Shown: positions 1-8,789 of the stretch, in pieces
Layout: every line of letters begins with the position of its first letter
Position numbering within the stretch: the first letter of the stretch is position 1
Origin: Hyphomicrobiales bacterium
GTDB taxonomy: Bacteria > Pseudomonadota > Alphaproteobacteria > Rhizobiales > Beijerinckiaceae
Direction of reading: 5' to 3'
NCBI GenBank assembly: GCA_027489535.1
Contig: JAIXZO010000001.1
Span: 1-64,000, forward strand
DNA length: 64,000 nt
Notes under the pieces: model-generated
Seen by the model: only the letters and a program-made list of their open reading frames with translations
Told to the model about the DNA's origin: nothing
The model's database searches: none
Position numbers and translations under genes: made by a program

Positions 1-573
1 ACCTCCTCGGACTACGACCGCGAGAAGCTGCAGGAGCGTCTGGCCAAGCTCGCGGGCGGCGTCGCGGTGATCCGCGTCGGCGGCGCGACCGAAGTCGAAG
101 TGAAGGAAAAGAAGGATCGCGTGGACGACGCGCTCAACGCCACCCGCGCTGCGGTGGAAGAGGGCATCGTTCCCGGCGGCGGCACGGCTCTGCTGCGCGC
201 CAAGGGCGCCGTCTCGAAGCTGAAGTCCGACAATCCGGACGTTCAGGCCGGCATCAACATCGTGATGAAGGCGCTCGAGGCCCCGATCCGTCAGATCGTC
301 GAGAACGCGGGCGTCGAAGGCTCGATCGTCGTCGGCAAGATCGGCGAGAACAAGTCGCAGACCTACGGCTTCAACGCGCAGACGGAAGAGTTCGTGGACA
401 TGCTGGAAGCGGGCATCGTCGACCCCGCCAAGGTCGTCCGCACCGCTCTTCAGGACGCGGCCTCGATCGCCGGCCTGCTGATCACGACCGAAGCCATGGT
501 CGCCGAAATCCCCCGCGACAAGGCTCCGGCGATGCCGGGCGGCGGCGGCGGCATGGGCGGCATGGACTTCTGA
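1..573 (+). CDS. groEL: Chaperonin GroEL, C-terminal part (5' end outside window)
   Basis: This is the last 190 codons of the 60-kDa chaperonin that, with GroES, folds client proteins in an ATP-driven double-ring cage in the cytoplasm. The frame is open from base 1, so the gene begins upstream of the window. The tail runs through the second part of the intermediate and equatorial domains, with the family landmarks [26 protein letters not shown] and [11 protein letters not shown], and ends in the typical Gly-Met tail [13 protein letters not shown] strong terminator follows immediately, so this is the last gene of its (presumably groES-groEL) operon. Family assignment is certain; which groEL paralogue it is cannot be told from the fragment. 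Confidence 0.98.
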   Translation, partial: TSSDYDREKLQERLAKLAGGVAVIRVGGATEVEVKEKKDRVDDALNATRAAVEEGIVPGGGTALLRAKGAVSKLKSDNPDVQAGINIVMKALEAPIRQIVENAGVEGSIVVGKIGENKSQTYGFNAQTEEFVDMLEAGIVDPAKVVRTALQDAASIAGLLITTEAMVAEIPRDKAPAMPGGGGGMGGMDF

Positions 574-601
574 TCGAACGCTTCGATCGCATAGAAACGG
601 G

Positions 602-635
602 AAAGGGCGCGGATCATTCCGCGCCCTTTTTCTTT
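602..635 (+). terminator. Rho-independent terminator of groEL
   Basis: A perfect 12-bp stem (602-613 pairing with 618-629) with a 4-nt loop TCAT is followed by a T-rich tail. It lies 29 bases after the groEL stop codon, in the right orientation to end the chaperonin transcript. Confidence 0.9.
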
Positions 636-775
636 GCCCCGCGCCACATTCCGCGTTTTACGCCGGATTTTTACAACACCTTCGGCAGATTTACGGCTAT
701 TCCCGAGCGGAATTCGGAACTTTCATCGCGGTTTCCTGTTGGTCCCGAGGATCGCAACACAGGAGACCCGAGGCC

Positions 776-1006
776 ATGAAGGCGATCAACATCATCACCC
801 TGCTGCTGATCATCGTCGGCGGACTGAATTGGGGACTTGTCGGGCTCTTGGACGTCGACCTCGTCGCGTCGCTGTTCGGCGGTCGTCAGGCGACGCTCGC
901 CAAGCTCGTCTATATTCTCGTCGGCCTGTCCGCCGTGTGGCAGCTCATCCCGTTCGCCAGGGCTCTGTCCAGCGACGAGGAAACGGCGCTGCGCTCGCAT
1001 CGCTGA
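776..1006 (+). CDS. DUF378-family small membrane protein
   Basis: A 76-residue protein of unknown function. Two hydrophobic helices (about residues 5-27 and 43-62) flank a short loop. The segment IIVGGLNWGLVGLLDVDLVA and the later LVYILVGLSAVWQL match the DUF378 (YuzA-like) pattern with its conserved GGLNWGLVG motif. The ATG has a good ribosome site (AGGAG, 10 bases upstream). It stands alone between the groEL terminator and the convergent histidine kinase, and ends in a short charged cytoplasmic tail. It is an integral inner-membrane protein; nothing in the context suggests a role. Confidence 0.85.
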   Translation: MKAINIITLLLIIVGGLNWGLVGLLDVDLVASLFGGRQATLAKLVYILVGLSAVWQLIPFARALSSDEETALRSHR

Positions 1007-1036
1007 ACCGACGACGACGCGGGGCACGAGCCCGCA

Positions 1037-2683
1037 TCACACCGCAAAGCGGATCACGATCTTGGTGCCGCCCTCATTGTCGATGGTGAGGGCGGCATTC
1101 AACTGTCCGGAAACGGCCTTGATGATGCTCAGTCCCGTACCGTCCGTGACGTCGGGCGACATCCCCACCCCGTCGTCGGCAACGCAGATGGAGCATTCCC
1201 CGTCGATCCGCGTCACCTCGATCGAGATCCGGCCGCCGTCCGCGCCCGGATAGGCATGTTTCAAGCTGTTGGCGATCAGCTCGCTGACGATCAGCCCGAC
1301 CGAGATGGCGTTGTTGAGATCGAGATCGCCCGACGCCTTCACCGCGATGGCCACGCCGCGCTCCGACGCGCCGTAAACATCGCCTTCCAACTCCGCGAGT
1401 TGATGCAGATACGGCTCCAACGCCACGCGCGTGGTGGCCTCCTGCTCGTAGATGGTTTGATGAACGAGGCCGATCGCGCGGATGCGGCGGGCTATTTCGG
1501 AAAACACGGACTTTGCGGCCGGGTCATGCACCTTCGAAGAACTGAACCTCACCATCGAGGACACGACCTGCAGATTGTTCTTCACCCGGTGATGGACCTC
1601 CTTGAACAGAACATCCTTTTCCTCGAGTGAATTGCGCAGGTCCGACGTCAAATTCTCCAGCTGCGAGGTCCGCTCCACGACCCGCCGCTCGAGTTCCGAG
1701 TTCAGCTCGCGCAACGCACGCGCGGCGCTTTCCTCCCGGCGGCCGTAGATCACCACGAATCCCGCCAGCACGATCAGCGCCACCAGCGCTATGCCGCTGC
1801 CCAGCGCGTAGGACGCCAGATCCTGCTGCCATCGCGCGATGACGGAGGGCACGCTCGTACCGACGCGAACATGGAGCGGAAAGGTCGACACGCGCCGATT
1901 GACCCAAATCCTGTCGTGATCGTCCTGGCCCTTGATGCGGCCCGTGCGGCTTTCGCGAAGGCTGTCCGCTTCCGCATCGCTCAAGCGGGTGCCGCGCAGG
2001 TCGGGCGGCGGCGAAACGTCCACCAAGATCGACATGTCGGACGCGATGAGCTGGAACACCGAACCGTATTCGGCGGGCGCAAGTGACCCGAACAGGTCGC
2101 GCAAGACGTCGAGGTTGAACGAGACGATGACGACGCCGCCGAAACGGCCGTCAGCCTGATCCAGCCGCCGCGTCAGGATCATGATCGGCTCGCCGGAGGC
2201 TTGGCTCTGCACGCCCGTCGTCAATACGGGACCGGTTTCACCGGCTGCGTGACGCGGGAAATAGCCGCGCGTGGTCACGTTGAGGCGCGGCAGAGGATCG
2301 AGAGAGCCGGCCACGACCTCGCCGGTGGAATCGGCGACGAAGGCACGGAAGATGTAGGGCTTGTCCCGCAGCAACGTCCGAAGATCCCGGGAGATCGTGA
2401 GGCGCACCGACTCGCGGGACAGGTCCGCGTCGTCGGCGATCGCGGTTTGAAGCGCGAGGATCGTGGATGCCACATCCAGAACATAGGCCATCTGCGCTTC
2501 AAGCAGTCGTGCGGCGTCCTGCGTCATGCGCTCCGCCTCCTGAAGCGCCCGCGAGCGACTTTGGACGGCGGCGGCGGCCATGACCGCGACCAATGCGATC
2601 ACGAACAAGACCATTGCGCCGACGGTGACCGTCCAAGACCCCGGCCGGGCGAGAGCGGGACCTCGAATTTCCGCCGACGACAT
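1037..2683 (-). CDS. Membrane sensor histidine kinase (HisKA_2 type)
   Basis: A 548-residue sensor kinase. From the ATG at 2683 it has a membrane helix (about 17-41), a periplasmic double-Cache-like domain (about 45-285), a second helix (about 291-313), a coiled coil, and a HisKA_2 phosphoacceptor region with EVHHRVKNNLQ (about 362-372, His in the HH pair). A HATPase domain follows, with an N box (SELIANSLKHAYPG), a G1 box (DDGVGM) and a G2 box (GTGLSIIKAV). This family often signals in general stress or light responses in alphaproteobacteria; the ligand here is unknown. The start at 2683 is preferred because GGAGG lies 11 bases before it and the helix then begins near the N terminus; a longer frame reaches 2788. 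No response regulator is adjacent. Confidence 0.88.
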   Translation of the reverse strand: MSSAEIRGPALARPGSWTVTVGAMVLFVIALVAVMAAAAVQSRSRALQEAERMTQDAARLLEAQMAYVLDVASTILALQTAIADDADLSRESVRLTISRDLRTLLRDKPYIFRAFVADSTGEVVAGSLDPLPRLNVTTRGYFPRHAAGETGPVLTTGVQSQASGEPIMILTRRLDQADGRFGGVVIVSFNLDVLRDLFGSLAPAEYGSVFQLIASDMSILVDVSPPPDLRGTRLSDAEADSLRESRTGRIKGQDDHDRIWVNRRVSTFPLHVRVGTSVPSVIARWQQDLASYALGSGIALVALIVLAGFVVIYGRREESAARALRELNSELERRVVERTSQLENLTSDLRNSLEEKDVLFKEVHHRVKNNLQVVSSMVRFSSSKVHDPAAKSVFSEIARRIRAIGLVHQTIYEQEATTRVALEPYLHQLAELEGDVYGASERGVAIAVKASGDLDLNNAISVGLIVSELIANSLKHAYPGADGGRISIEVTRIDGECSICVADDGVGMSPDVTDGTGLSIIKAVSGQLNAALTIDNEGGTKIVIRFAV

Positions 2684-2928
2684 CGTCACGAAGACCTCCG
2701 AAACTACCCCGACGTCAACCGCATGTTCGCACGACCGGAGCGGGAACGGTACCCCGCCGCGTGTCGGAGCGACTGCGCCTGAAAACATCGAGATTTAAAT
2801 GCCTGCGGCGAAACACCGCTCGGAATGAGCATCACCAGATTGGGACAGTCGGCCCAAATTGCTTGATACGGCAACGTTCAAGTGTCATCGTCTCTACTTG
2901 TCCGGCATAGTTGCGTTCAGAGTAAAAC

Positions 2929-4167
2929 ATGGAACGTCCTGCGGTGCGCGCATCCGCCCTTCTCGTGAGATGCTTCGGCGTCGCGTGCCTTGCGGCATCC
3001 GTGCTGTTTGCGGTTCCGGCACTTCGACCGGCGAAGGCCGCCGAAGAAGCACCGATCATCCTCGCGCTTGACGGAGAGTTCGGCCATTCCACCAGCACGT
3101 CCGCACAAGCGATCGAACGCGGCATCCTCATCGCCGTCGAAGAGATCAATGCTGCGGGAGGCGTGCTGAACGGCCGCCGGCTGGCCTATGCACGGACGGA
3201 CAACAGGGGCATCTCGGCGCGAGCGGTCGACAATGTCCGCGAGCTTGCGCAACGCCGCGAAGTGTTGGCGGTCTTCGGCGGAAAATTCAGCCCGTTGCAG
3301 ATCGAAGTCGTGCCGATCGTGCATGAATACGGGTTGATCCTCCTCAACCCTTGGGGCTCGGCCAATCCCATCACCGACCACCAGCACAGCCCGAGCTATA
3401 CGTTTCGTCTGTCGCTGAAGGACGCCTATGCCGCCCCGGCGATGCTCGATTTCGCAGCAACGGCGAAGAAGGCCTCCAAGGTCGGGCTGCTTCTGCCGAA
3501 TACCTCATGGGGCCGCAGCAATGCGCAAGCATTGGCGGCATCGGCGTCGCGCGCCGGCGTCGGAGTGGTGGGAACGCGTTGGTATAATTGGGGCGAAAAG
3601 AGCTTTCTCGAGCGATATCTGGAACTGCGCGCCGCCGGCGCCGAGGCTCTGCTGCTCGTGGCCAACGAGGTGGAAGGCAGCATTCTCGTGAAGGAGGTCG
3701 CGACCTTGTCGGCCGCCGACCGCATGCCCATCGTCAGCCATTGGGGCGTGACGGGCGGCAATTTCTTCGAGATCGCCGGGCCCGCGCTGGACAAGGTCGA
3801 CTTCTCGGTCATTCAGACCTTCGCCTTCGAGCGCGCGACATCGCCGCGCGCGGCCGGCGTGAGGCAGGCCTTGGAGACGCGCTTCGGAATTCCCGCGGCA
3901 CGCCATTCCATAAGCGTGGTGGGGACGGCCCATGCCTATGATCTCGTGCATATCCTCGCAAAGGCCATTCAAAAGGCGGGCTCTGCCGACCGTGCGGCCG
4001 TCCGGGCCGCGATGGAGAGCGTAGAGTCGCATGACGGGCTGGTGAGAAACTACGCGCCGCCCTTCACGGCCGAACGGCACGATGCGCTCGACGGCCGCGA
4101 CATCTTCTTCTCCCGCTTCACGTCCGACGGAACGCTCGTCCCCCTGCCTTGGACGCCGTCTCCGTGA
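2929..4167 (+). CDS. ABC-type branched-chain amino acid-like substrate-binding protein
   Basis: A 412-residue periplasmic ligand-binding protein of the type I fold (LivK/receptor family). It has a signal peptide with a positively charged start, hydrophobic core (about 8-30) and a likely AKA-A cleavage near residue 37. The mature protein opens with IILALDGEFGH and contains GILIAVEEINAAGGVLNGR, typical of the family. No LivHMGF permease or ATPase gene is nearby. Instead its stop codon overlaps the start of a GGDEF-EAL protein (GTGA at 4164-4167), so the two are translated together. I infer that it acts as a ligand sensor for that enzyme rather than as part of a transporter. The ligand cannot be named from the sequence. 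Confidence 0.85.
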   Translation: MERPAVRASALLVRCFGVACLAASVLFAVPALRPAKAAEEAPIILALDGEFGHSTSTSAQAIERGILIAVEEINAAGGVLNGRRLAYARTDNRGISARAVDNVRELAQRREVLAVFGGKFSPLQIEVVPIVHEYGLILLNPWGSANPITDHQHSPSYTFRLSLKDAYAAPAMLDFAATAKKASKVGLLLPNTSWGRSNAQALAASASRAGVGVVGTRWYNWGEKSFLERYLELRAAGAEALLLVANEVEGSILVKEVATLSAADRMPIVSHWGVTGGNFFEIAGPALDKVDFSVIQTFAFERATSPRAAGVRQALETRFGIPAARHSISVVGTAHAYDLVHILAKAIQKAGSADRAAVRAAMESVESHDGLVRNYAPPFTAERHDALDGRDIFFSRFTSDGTLVPLPWTPSP

Positions 4168-6491
4168 CGTCTCGGCTTCCCGTCCGCTCTCTTCAGGCAA
4201 GGTTCGCGAGAGCCGCCGCGGGTCTCGCGACCTTTTCGGCGGTGCTGGTGACGCTGGCGGCCATGGCCGTTCTGCTGCACGAAGCGCGTCTGTCGATCGA
4301 TCAAGGCATGGAGATGAAGTCGCTGCTGGTGCGTGAGCGACTGAGCACGCTCGGTGCCGTCATCGACGATACGGCGGCCTTGTCGCGGAGCTCGCTGGTC
4401 GCGACCGCACTGACGGATTCGGCCGGCCGCGAGGGTTACCTCCGTCCCTTTCTCGAGGAGCGGACGCGCGGCGAGCAGGGCTCTTTTGCGCTGCTCGACT
4501 ATCGCGGCCGCATGATTTTCACCACGACGCGCGACGGGGCGACGGTAACGCTCGCCGAAGAGGTCGCGGCCGCGCTCGCGGCGGACCATCAGGGCAAGAG
4601 CCGCGTCGCAAAGATCGTGCGGACGCCGGTGGGCGCCACGCTGATCGTAGGTTTCCCGGTGTTCTTCGCCTATTCCGCGGACGTGGTGGGCATGCTCGTG
4701 CGCGTCTTGCCCGTCGAGGCGTTGATCGGCCGCATTTCGTTCGAAATGGGCGAAGAGATCACTTTCGAAGTCTCGTCGGAAGGCCAAGTGGTGTTTTCCG
4801 ACGAAGTGAACGGGGGCAATGCGCGACGGGCCTTCAGTTTGGGAATCGCAGCAGCCGGCGGCCCGATGCCGGTGACCTACGCCATCGGCTTTCGTGAAAA
4901 TCCGTTCGTCCGACAGGTCATCAACTTGGTCACTGTCGCATTCGTGACCACCGGGGCGTTCATGATCCTTGCGGTCGCGGCAGCGCGGCGACTGGCACGG
5001 CGTCTGACCTATCGCCTCGACCGGCTCGTCGAAGCCTGTTCCGCCTTCGCGCGCGGCGAAAGGGCTCCCATCGAGCGCGACGGCATCGAGGACGAGATCG
5101 GCATTCTCTCGGCGTCGCTGGAACGGGCGTTCGAGGACCGAAGAGCGGCGGAAAGCCAATTGCTGTTCATCGCGCGCCACGACGTGCTGACCGGATTGCC
5201 GAACCGCGCTTGGTTCGAGGATCAGGTGCGGGCCGCGACGGACCGCGCATCACGCGCCGGGTCCAAGTTGGCGGTCTTGTTCATCGACCTCGACCGCTTC
5301 AAGCCGATCAATGACCATTTCGGTCATCCGGCCGGCGACGAGGTGCTGCAGCACGTCGCGAACCGTCTCGGCGAACGTCTTCGCCGCACGGACGTCGTGT
5401 CGCGGCGCGGCGGCGACGAATTCATGGTGCTGCTCGATCCCGTCCGTTCGCCGGGCGAAGCGTTGGCCGTCGCGGAAGCCCTCGTCGAGCGGGTCAAGGA
5501 ACCGATCGTTCTGTCGACCGGCGAGACCGTCCATACCGGCGCGACGATCGGCATCAGCATGTTTCCGGAGGACGCGACGTCCCTGGACGGCCTCGTGCGC
5601 AACGCCGATGCGGCGCTCTATCTCGGCAAGGCGGACGGGCGCGGCCGCGCGGGCGTCTATTCCTCGGCGACCGCGGAAGCGGCGGAAGCGCGCTACAGGC
5701 TGGAAACCCGGTTGCGCGAGGCCTTGCGGGACGGCGGGCTCGCGATCGCCTATCAGCCCCAGATCCGCCTGTCGGACGGCGTCGTCGTCGGCTGGGAGGC
5801 CCTCCTGCGGTGGACGGACGCCGAATTGGGCGTCGTATCACCGGCCACCATCATCTCCGTCGCGGAAGAGACCGGGCTGATCCACGCGCTCGGCGAATGG
5901 ATCACCCGCCGCGCCTTCCTCCAGAACCGCGAATTGATGGAACTGACGCAGAAGACCGCGCCGCGACTGGCGATCAACATCTCCGCGCGCCAATTCCAGC
6001 AGCCGGAACTGCTCGAGCGGCTCGTCGAAATCGCGGCGGAAACGGGCTTTCCGCTCGACCGCCTCGAAGTCGAGGTGACGGAGTCCGCCTTGCTGCAGGG
6101 CTCCACGACGGAGGACAAGCTGCTGCGGGCGCTTGAGTCGAGCGCGGTGAACATCGCCATCGACGATTTCGGCGTGGGACATTCCTCGTTGGGTCGCTTG
6201 CGGCGACTGCCGATCGACCGTCTGAAGATCGATGCCGGATTCGTTCGGCAGATGGTTGAGGACGTCGAGAGCAAGGAGATCGTCCGCGCCATCATCACCA
6301 TGGGTCACGCGCTCGGGCTCGACGTGTTGGCGGAAGGCGTGGAGAACGACGAGCAGCGCCGGATGCTGCGCGAGCTCGGTTGCGACTGCATCCAGGGCTA
6401 TCTCGTGTGCCGTCCCGTGCCGATCAACGAATTGCGCGAATTCGTCCTCTCGACGACGGTTGAACACCGGTCCGAGAACGCCTCCGCCTGA
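4164..6491 (+). CDS. Membrane GGDEF-EAL cyclic-di-GMP enzyme
   Basis: A 775-residue bifunctional-looking c-di-GMP protein. An N-terminal helix (about 21-41), a periplasmic region of about 210 residues, a second helix (about 254-276) and a HAMP-like linker precede a GGDEF domain and an EAL domain. The cyclase signature is intact (RRGGDEF near 414-420), as is an inhibitory I-site RxxD (RRTD) five residues before it. The phosphodiesterase motifs are also intact: EALLRW near 545, the VTES segment, and the metal-binding segment IDDFGVGHSSLGR. Both activities are therefore possible. I chose the GTG at 4164 because it forms a GTGA overlap with the binding-protein gene; a TTG at 4149 is the alternative. 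The periplasmic domain probably contacts the upstream binding protein. Confidence 0.9.
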   Translation: MTSRLPVRSLQARFARAAAGLATFSAVLVTLAAMAVLLHEARLSIDQGMEMKSLLVRERLSTLGAVIDDTAALSRSSLVATALTDSAGREGYLRPFLEERTRGEQGSFALLDYRGRMIFTTTRDGATVTLAEEVAAALAADHQGKSRVAKIVRTPVGATLIVGFPVFFAYSADVVGMLVRVLPVEALIGRISFEMGEEITFEVSSEGQVVFSDEVNGGNARRAFSLGIAAAGGPMPVTYAIGFRENPFVRQVINLVTVAFVTTGAFMILAVAAARRLARRLTYRLDRLVEACSAFARGERAPIERDGIEDEIGILSASLERAFEDRRAAESQLLFIARHDVLTGLPNRAWFEDQVRAATDRASRAGSKLAVLFIDLDRFKPINDHFGHPAGDEVLQHVANRLGERLRRTDVVSRRGGDEFMVLLDPVRSPGEALAVAEALVERVKEPIVLSTGETVHTGATIGISMFPEDATSLDGLVRNADAALYLGKADGRGRAGVYSSATAEAAEARYRLETRLREALRDGGLAIAYQPQIRLSDGVVVGWEALLRWTDAELGVVSPATIISVAEETGLIHALGEWITRRAFLQNRELMELTQKTAPRLAINISARQFQQPELLERLVEIAAETGFPLDRLEVEVTESALLQGSTTEDKLLRALESSAVNIAIDDFGVGHSSLGRLRRLPIDRLKIDAGFVRQMVEDVESKEIVRAIITMGHALGLDVLAEGVENDEQRRMLRELGCDCIQGYLVCRPVPINELREFVLSTTVEHRSENASA

Positions 6492-6583
6492 TCGGACTGG
6501 CGCGATTCGTCCGGACGCGCTATGCGCGGGCCATGCCATGACGGCGGGCGGCGCGCGCCTGCCGAGACCACGAGGCCCGCGCG

Positions 6584-7507
6584 GTGGAATTCTATCTTCC
6601 GATCGCCGAACTGCCCGTGAATGTCGGGCTCATCCTCGCGATGAGCGCCGCCGTCGGGTTCATTTCGGGCATGTTCGGCGTCGGAGGCGGCTTCCTGATG
6701 ACGCCGCTGCTGATCTTCGTCGGCATCCCGCCCGCGGTCGCCGTCGCCACCGTATCGCCGCAGATCACCGCCGCATCGACCACGGGCGCCCTCGCCTATT
6801 GGCGCCGCCGCGCGCTGGACGTGCGGCTCGGCCTGGTGTTGCTCGGCGGCGGCATCGTGGGGACGCTGCTGGGCGTATTGTTCTTCAACGCCATGCGCCG
6901 CGTCGGCCAGCTGGAACTCGTCATCACGATCTCCTATGTGACGTTGCTCGGCGCCATCGGATCGCTGATGTTCGTGGAAAGCGTCCGCAGCATCCTTCGC
7001 CGGCGACGCGGCCGCGTGGTGCCGCCGCGTCGGCTGCCGCGGCCTTGGTATTTCGGCCTGCCGCTGCGCCTGCGGTTTCCGCAATCGCGGCTTTACATGA
7101 GCGTCATCCCGCTCGTGACGCTGTCGGTCGCCATCGGCTTCGTCGGGGCTGTGCTCGGCATCGGCGGCGGCTTCATGGTGGTGCCTGCGCTGATCTACCT
7201 GTTCCGCATCCCCACGGCCGTGGTGGTGGGCACGTCGCTGTTCCAGATCCTGTTCACGATGATCGCGGCCACGATCCTCCATGCCGTGACCAACCATTCC
7301 GTCGACATCGTTCTGGCGGTGCTGCTGATCGTCGGCAGCGTCTTCGGGGCCCAGTTCGGCGCGCGCGCCGCCCGCAACATCAAGGGCGAGCAGTTTCGCC
7401 TGTTGTTGGCCTTGATCGTGCTGGCGGTGGCGGTGCGCTTCATCTTCGAGATCGGCGTCACGCCGGCCGACCCGTTCTCCGTCGTCATTTCGGAGATCAG
7501 GTCGTGA
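6584..7507 (+). CDS. TauE/SafE-family anion exporter
   Basis: A 307-residue polytopic inner-membrane protein of the TSUP (DUF81) family, associated with export of sulfite or other organosulfur anions. Two repeats each carry the glycine-rich family signature: ISGMFGVGGGFLMTPLL near residues 27-43 and VGAVLGIGGGFMVVPALIY near 186-204. They are separated by a basic cytoplasmic loop (RSILRRRRGR). About eight membrane helices are visible. The GTG start has GAGG eight bases upstream. The stop overlaps the next gene (GTGA at 7504-7507), whose product belongs to a family that usually accompanies this transporter in alphaproteobacteria. The true substrate is unknown. Confidence 0.88.
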   Translation: MEFYLPIAELPVNVGLILAMSAAVGFISGMFGVGGGFLMTPLLIFVGIPPAVAVATVSPQITAASTTGALAYWRRRALDVRLGLVLLGGGIVGTLLGVLFFNAMRRVGQLELVITISYVTLLGAIGSLMFVESVRSILRRRRGRVVPPRRLPRPWYFGLPLRLRFPQSRLYMSVIPLVTLSVAIGFVGAVLGIGGGFMVVPALIYLFRIPTAVVVGTSLFQILFTMIAATILHAVTNHSVDIVLAVLLIVGSVFGAQFGARAARNIKGEQFRLLLALIVLAVAVRFIFEIGVTPADPFSVVISEIRS

Positions 7508-8265
7508 GGGCCCGCCTCGCCGTTGCAGCCGTCGCGCTCGCCCCCACCGTCGCGAGCGCGGAGTCGCTGACGGTGTCGCTGTCGCATCACCGCGTGCAGA
7601 TCACGTCCACGTATACGGGGGCGGAGCTCGTCGTGTTCGGGCTGATCGGACGGGATGCGGCCGGCGCGGCGCGCGCGGGCGGCTACGACATCGTCATCAC
7701 GGCCCGCGGCCCGCGCGCCGCCACCGTCGTGCGCGAAAAGCAGCCTCTCGGGCCGATCTGGATCAACCGCGCTCAGGTGAAGTTCTTCGATCTTCCGGTC
7801 ACCAAGGCGGTGCTCGCGACCAAGCCGCTCGAGGACATCGCGGAACCGGAGCTGCGCCGCCGCTACCGCATCGGGCTGGATACGGCCACGATCCCGAAAG
7901 TCGACGCATCCGCCGCGACGGGCCGCGAGATCGAGTTCAGAGCGGCCCTGCTGCGGCTGAAGACGTCGTCGGGGCTCTATACTCAGAACGAACGCGGCGT
8001 CGTGTTCATCGCCGACAACGTCTTTCGCGGCAACGTGCCCGTGCCCGCCACCGCGCCGCTCGGCAATTATGAGGTCGAGGTCGCGCTGTTTCAGGGCGGC
8101 GTGAGGCTGGCGCAGGAAACCACCAATTTCGAGGTCACCAAGGCGGGCTTCGAGCAGCTGGTGGCGCGCGAATCTCGTGAACAAAGCTGGCTTTACGGCG
8201 CGCTGACGGCCGCCGTCGCGCTCATGTTCGGCTGGATCGCCACCGTCATCTTCAGGCGGGATTGA
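7504..8265 (+). CDS. TIGR02186 (Alph_Pro_TM) membrane-anchored periplasmic protein
   Basis: A 253-residue protein with an N-terminal signal sequence (about 1-18, ending TVASA), a periplasmic beta-rich domain, and a C-terminal helix (about 230-248) followed by FRRD. This matches the alphaproteobacterial family TIGR02186/PF09608. The segment beginning ESLTVSLSHHRVQITSTYTG and the block GPIWINRAQVKFFDLP are typical. It begins with GTG inside the stop of the TauE-type exporter gene, so the two are co-translated; I infer that it is a periplasmic partner of the exporter. Its biochemical role is not established. Confidence 0.82.
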   Translation: MRARLAVAAVALAPTVASAESLTVSLSHHRVQITSTYTGAELVVFGLIGRDAAGAARAGGYDIVITARGPRAATVVREKQPLGPIWINRAQVKFFDLPVTKAVLATKPLEDIAEPELRRRYRIGLDTATIPKVDASAATGREIEFRAALLRLKTSSGLYTQNERGVVFIADNVFRGNVPVPATAPLGNYEVEVALFQGGVRLAQETTNFEVTKAGFEQLVARESREQSWLYGALTAAVALMFGWIATVIFRRD

Positions 8266-8295
8266 CCTTCTCCGCTCCGCCTCCATCTCCCGGAC

Positions 8296-8775
8296 ATGAC
8301 CATGACCCGTGACGAATCCGCCCTCGACGACCGCCGAATTCCCGCCGTCGCCCTGCTTCTGGGCGCGGGCGGACTGATCCCGTTCGTGGCGGGCGCGGCC
8401 CTGCCGGCCTTCGAGATTCAGGCGCTCGCACCGTGGGAAGGGATCATCCGAGGGGCGCTCACCGCCTATGCCGGGCTGATCGCCTCGTTTCTCGGCGGCG
8501 TGCGCTGGGGGCTGGGGCTGCGCGATGCAGACCCGGACCGGTCGGCGATTCTGCTCATCGGCTCCGTGATCCCCTCGCTCGTCGCATGGACCGCGATGAT
8601 CCTGCCGCCCCCGCACGATCTGACGCTGCTGATCGCCCTGTTCCTCGTGCTCGGCATAGCCGATGTCAGGCTCGTCGCGCGCGGCGAAGCTCCGCGTTGG
8701 TTCGGCACGCTGCGTCTCGGCCTCACCGTCGGCGTCGTCGGCAGCTTGGTTCTGGCGCTCGCGCTCGGTCGCTGA
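8296..8775 (+). CDS. DUF3429 membrane protein
   Basis: A 159-residue inner-membrane protein with about five helices. The segment YAGLIASFLGGVRWGLGL near residues 56-73 and the WTAMILPPP turn fit DUF3429 (TMEM69-like), a family without an assigned function. Two ATG codons lie close together (8296 and 8302) and neither has a strong ribosome site. It follows the exporter pair by 30 bases on the same strand, so it may share its transcript, and it ends just before the convergent pdeM. Confidence 0.78.
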   Translation: MTMTRDESALDDRRIPAVALLLGAGGLIPFVAGAALPAFEIQALAPWEGIIRGALTAYAGLIASFLGGVRWGLGLRDADPDRSAILLIGSVIPSLVAWTAMILPPPHDLTLLIALFLVLGIADVRLVARGEAPRWFGTLRLGLTVGVVGSLVLALALGR

Positions 8776-8789
8776 AACGCCCGCCGGCG

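Noticed and set aside
2840-2857. TTGGG...CCCAA inverted repeat between the kinase and the binding-protein gene
   Set aside because: Short 5-bp arms, common by chance; no repeated copy or promoter alignment supports an operator.
6232-7503. Upstream extension of the TIGR02186 frame through the TauE-type exporter
   Set aside because: It covers the exporter in another frame and is Arg/His-rich; the signal peptide and GTGA overlap place the real start at 7504.
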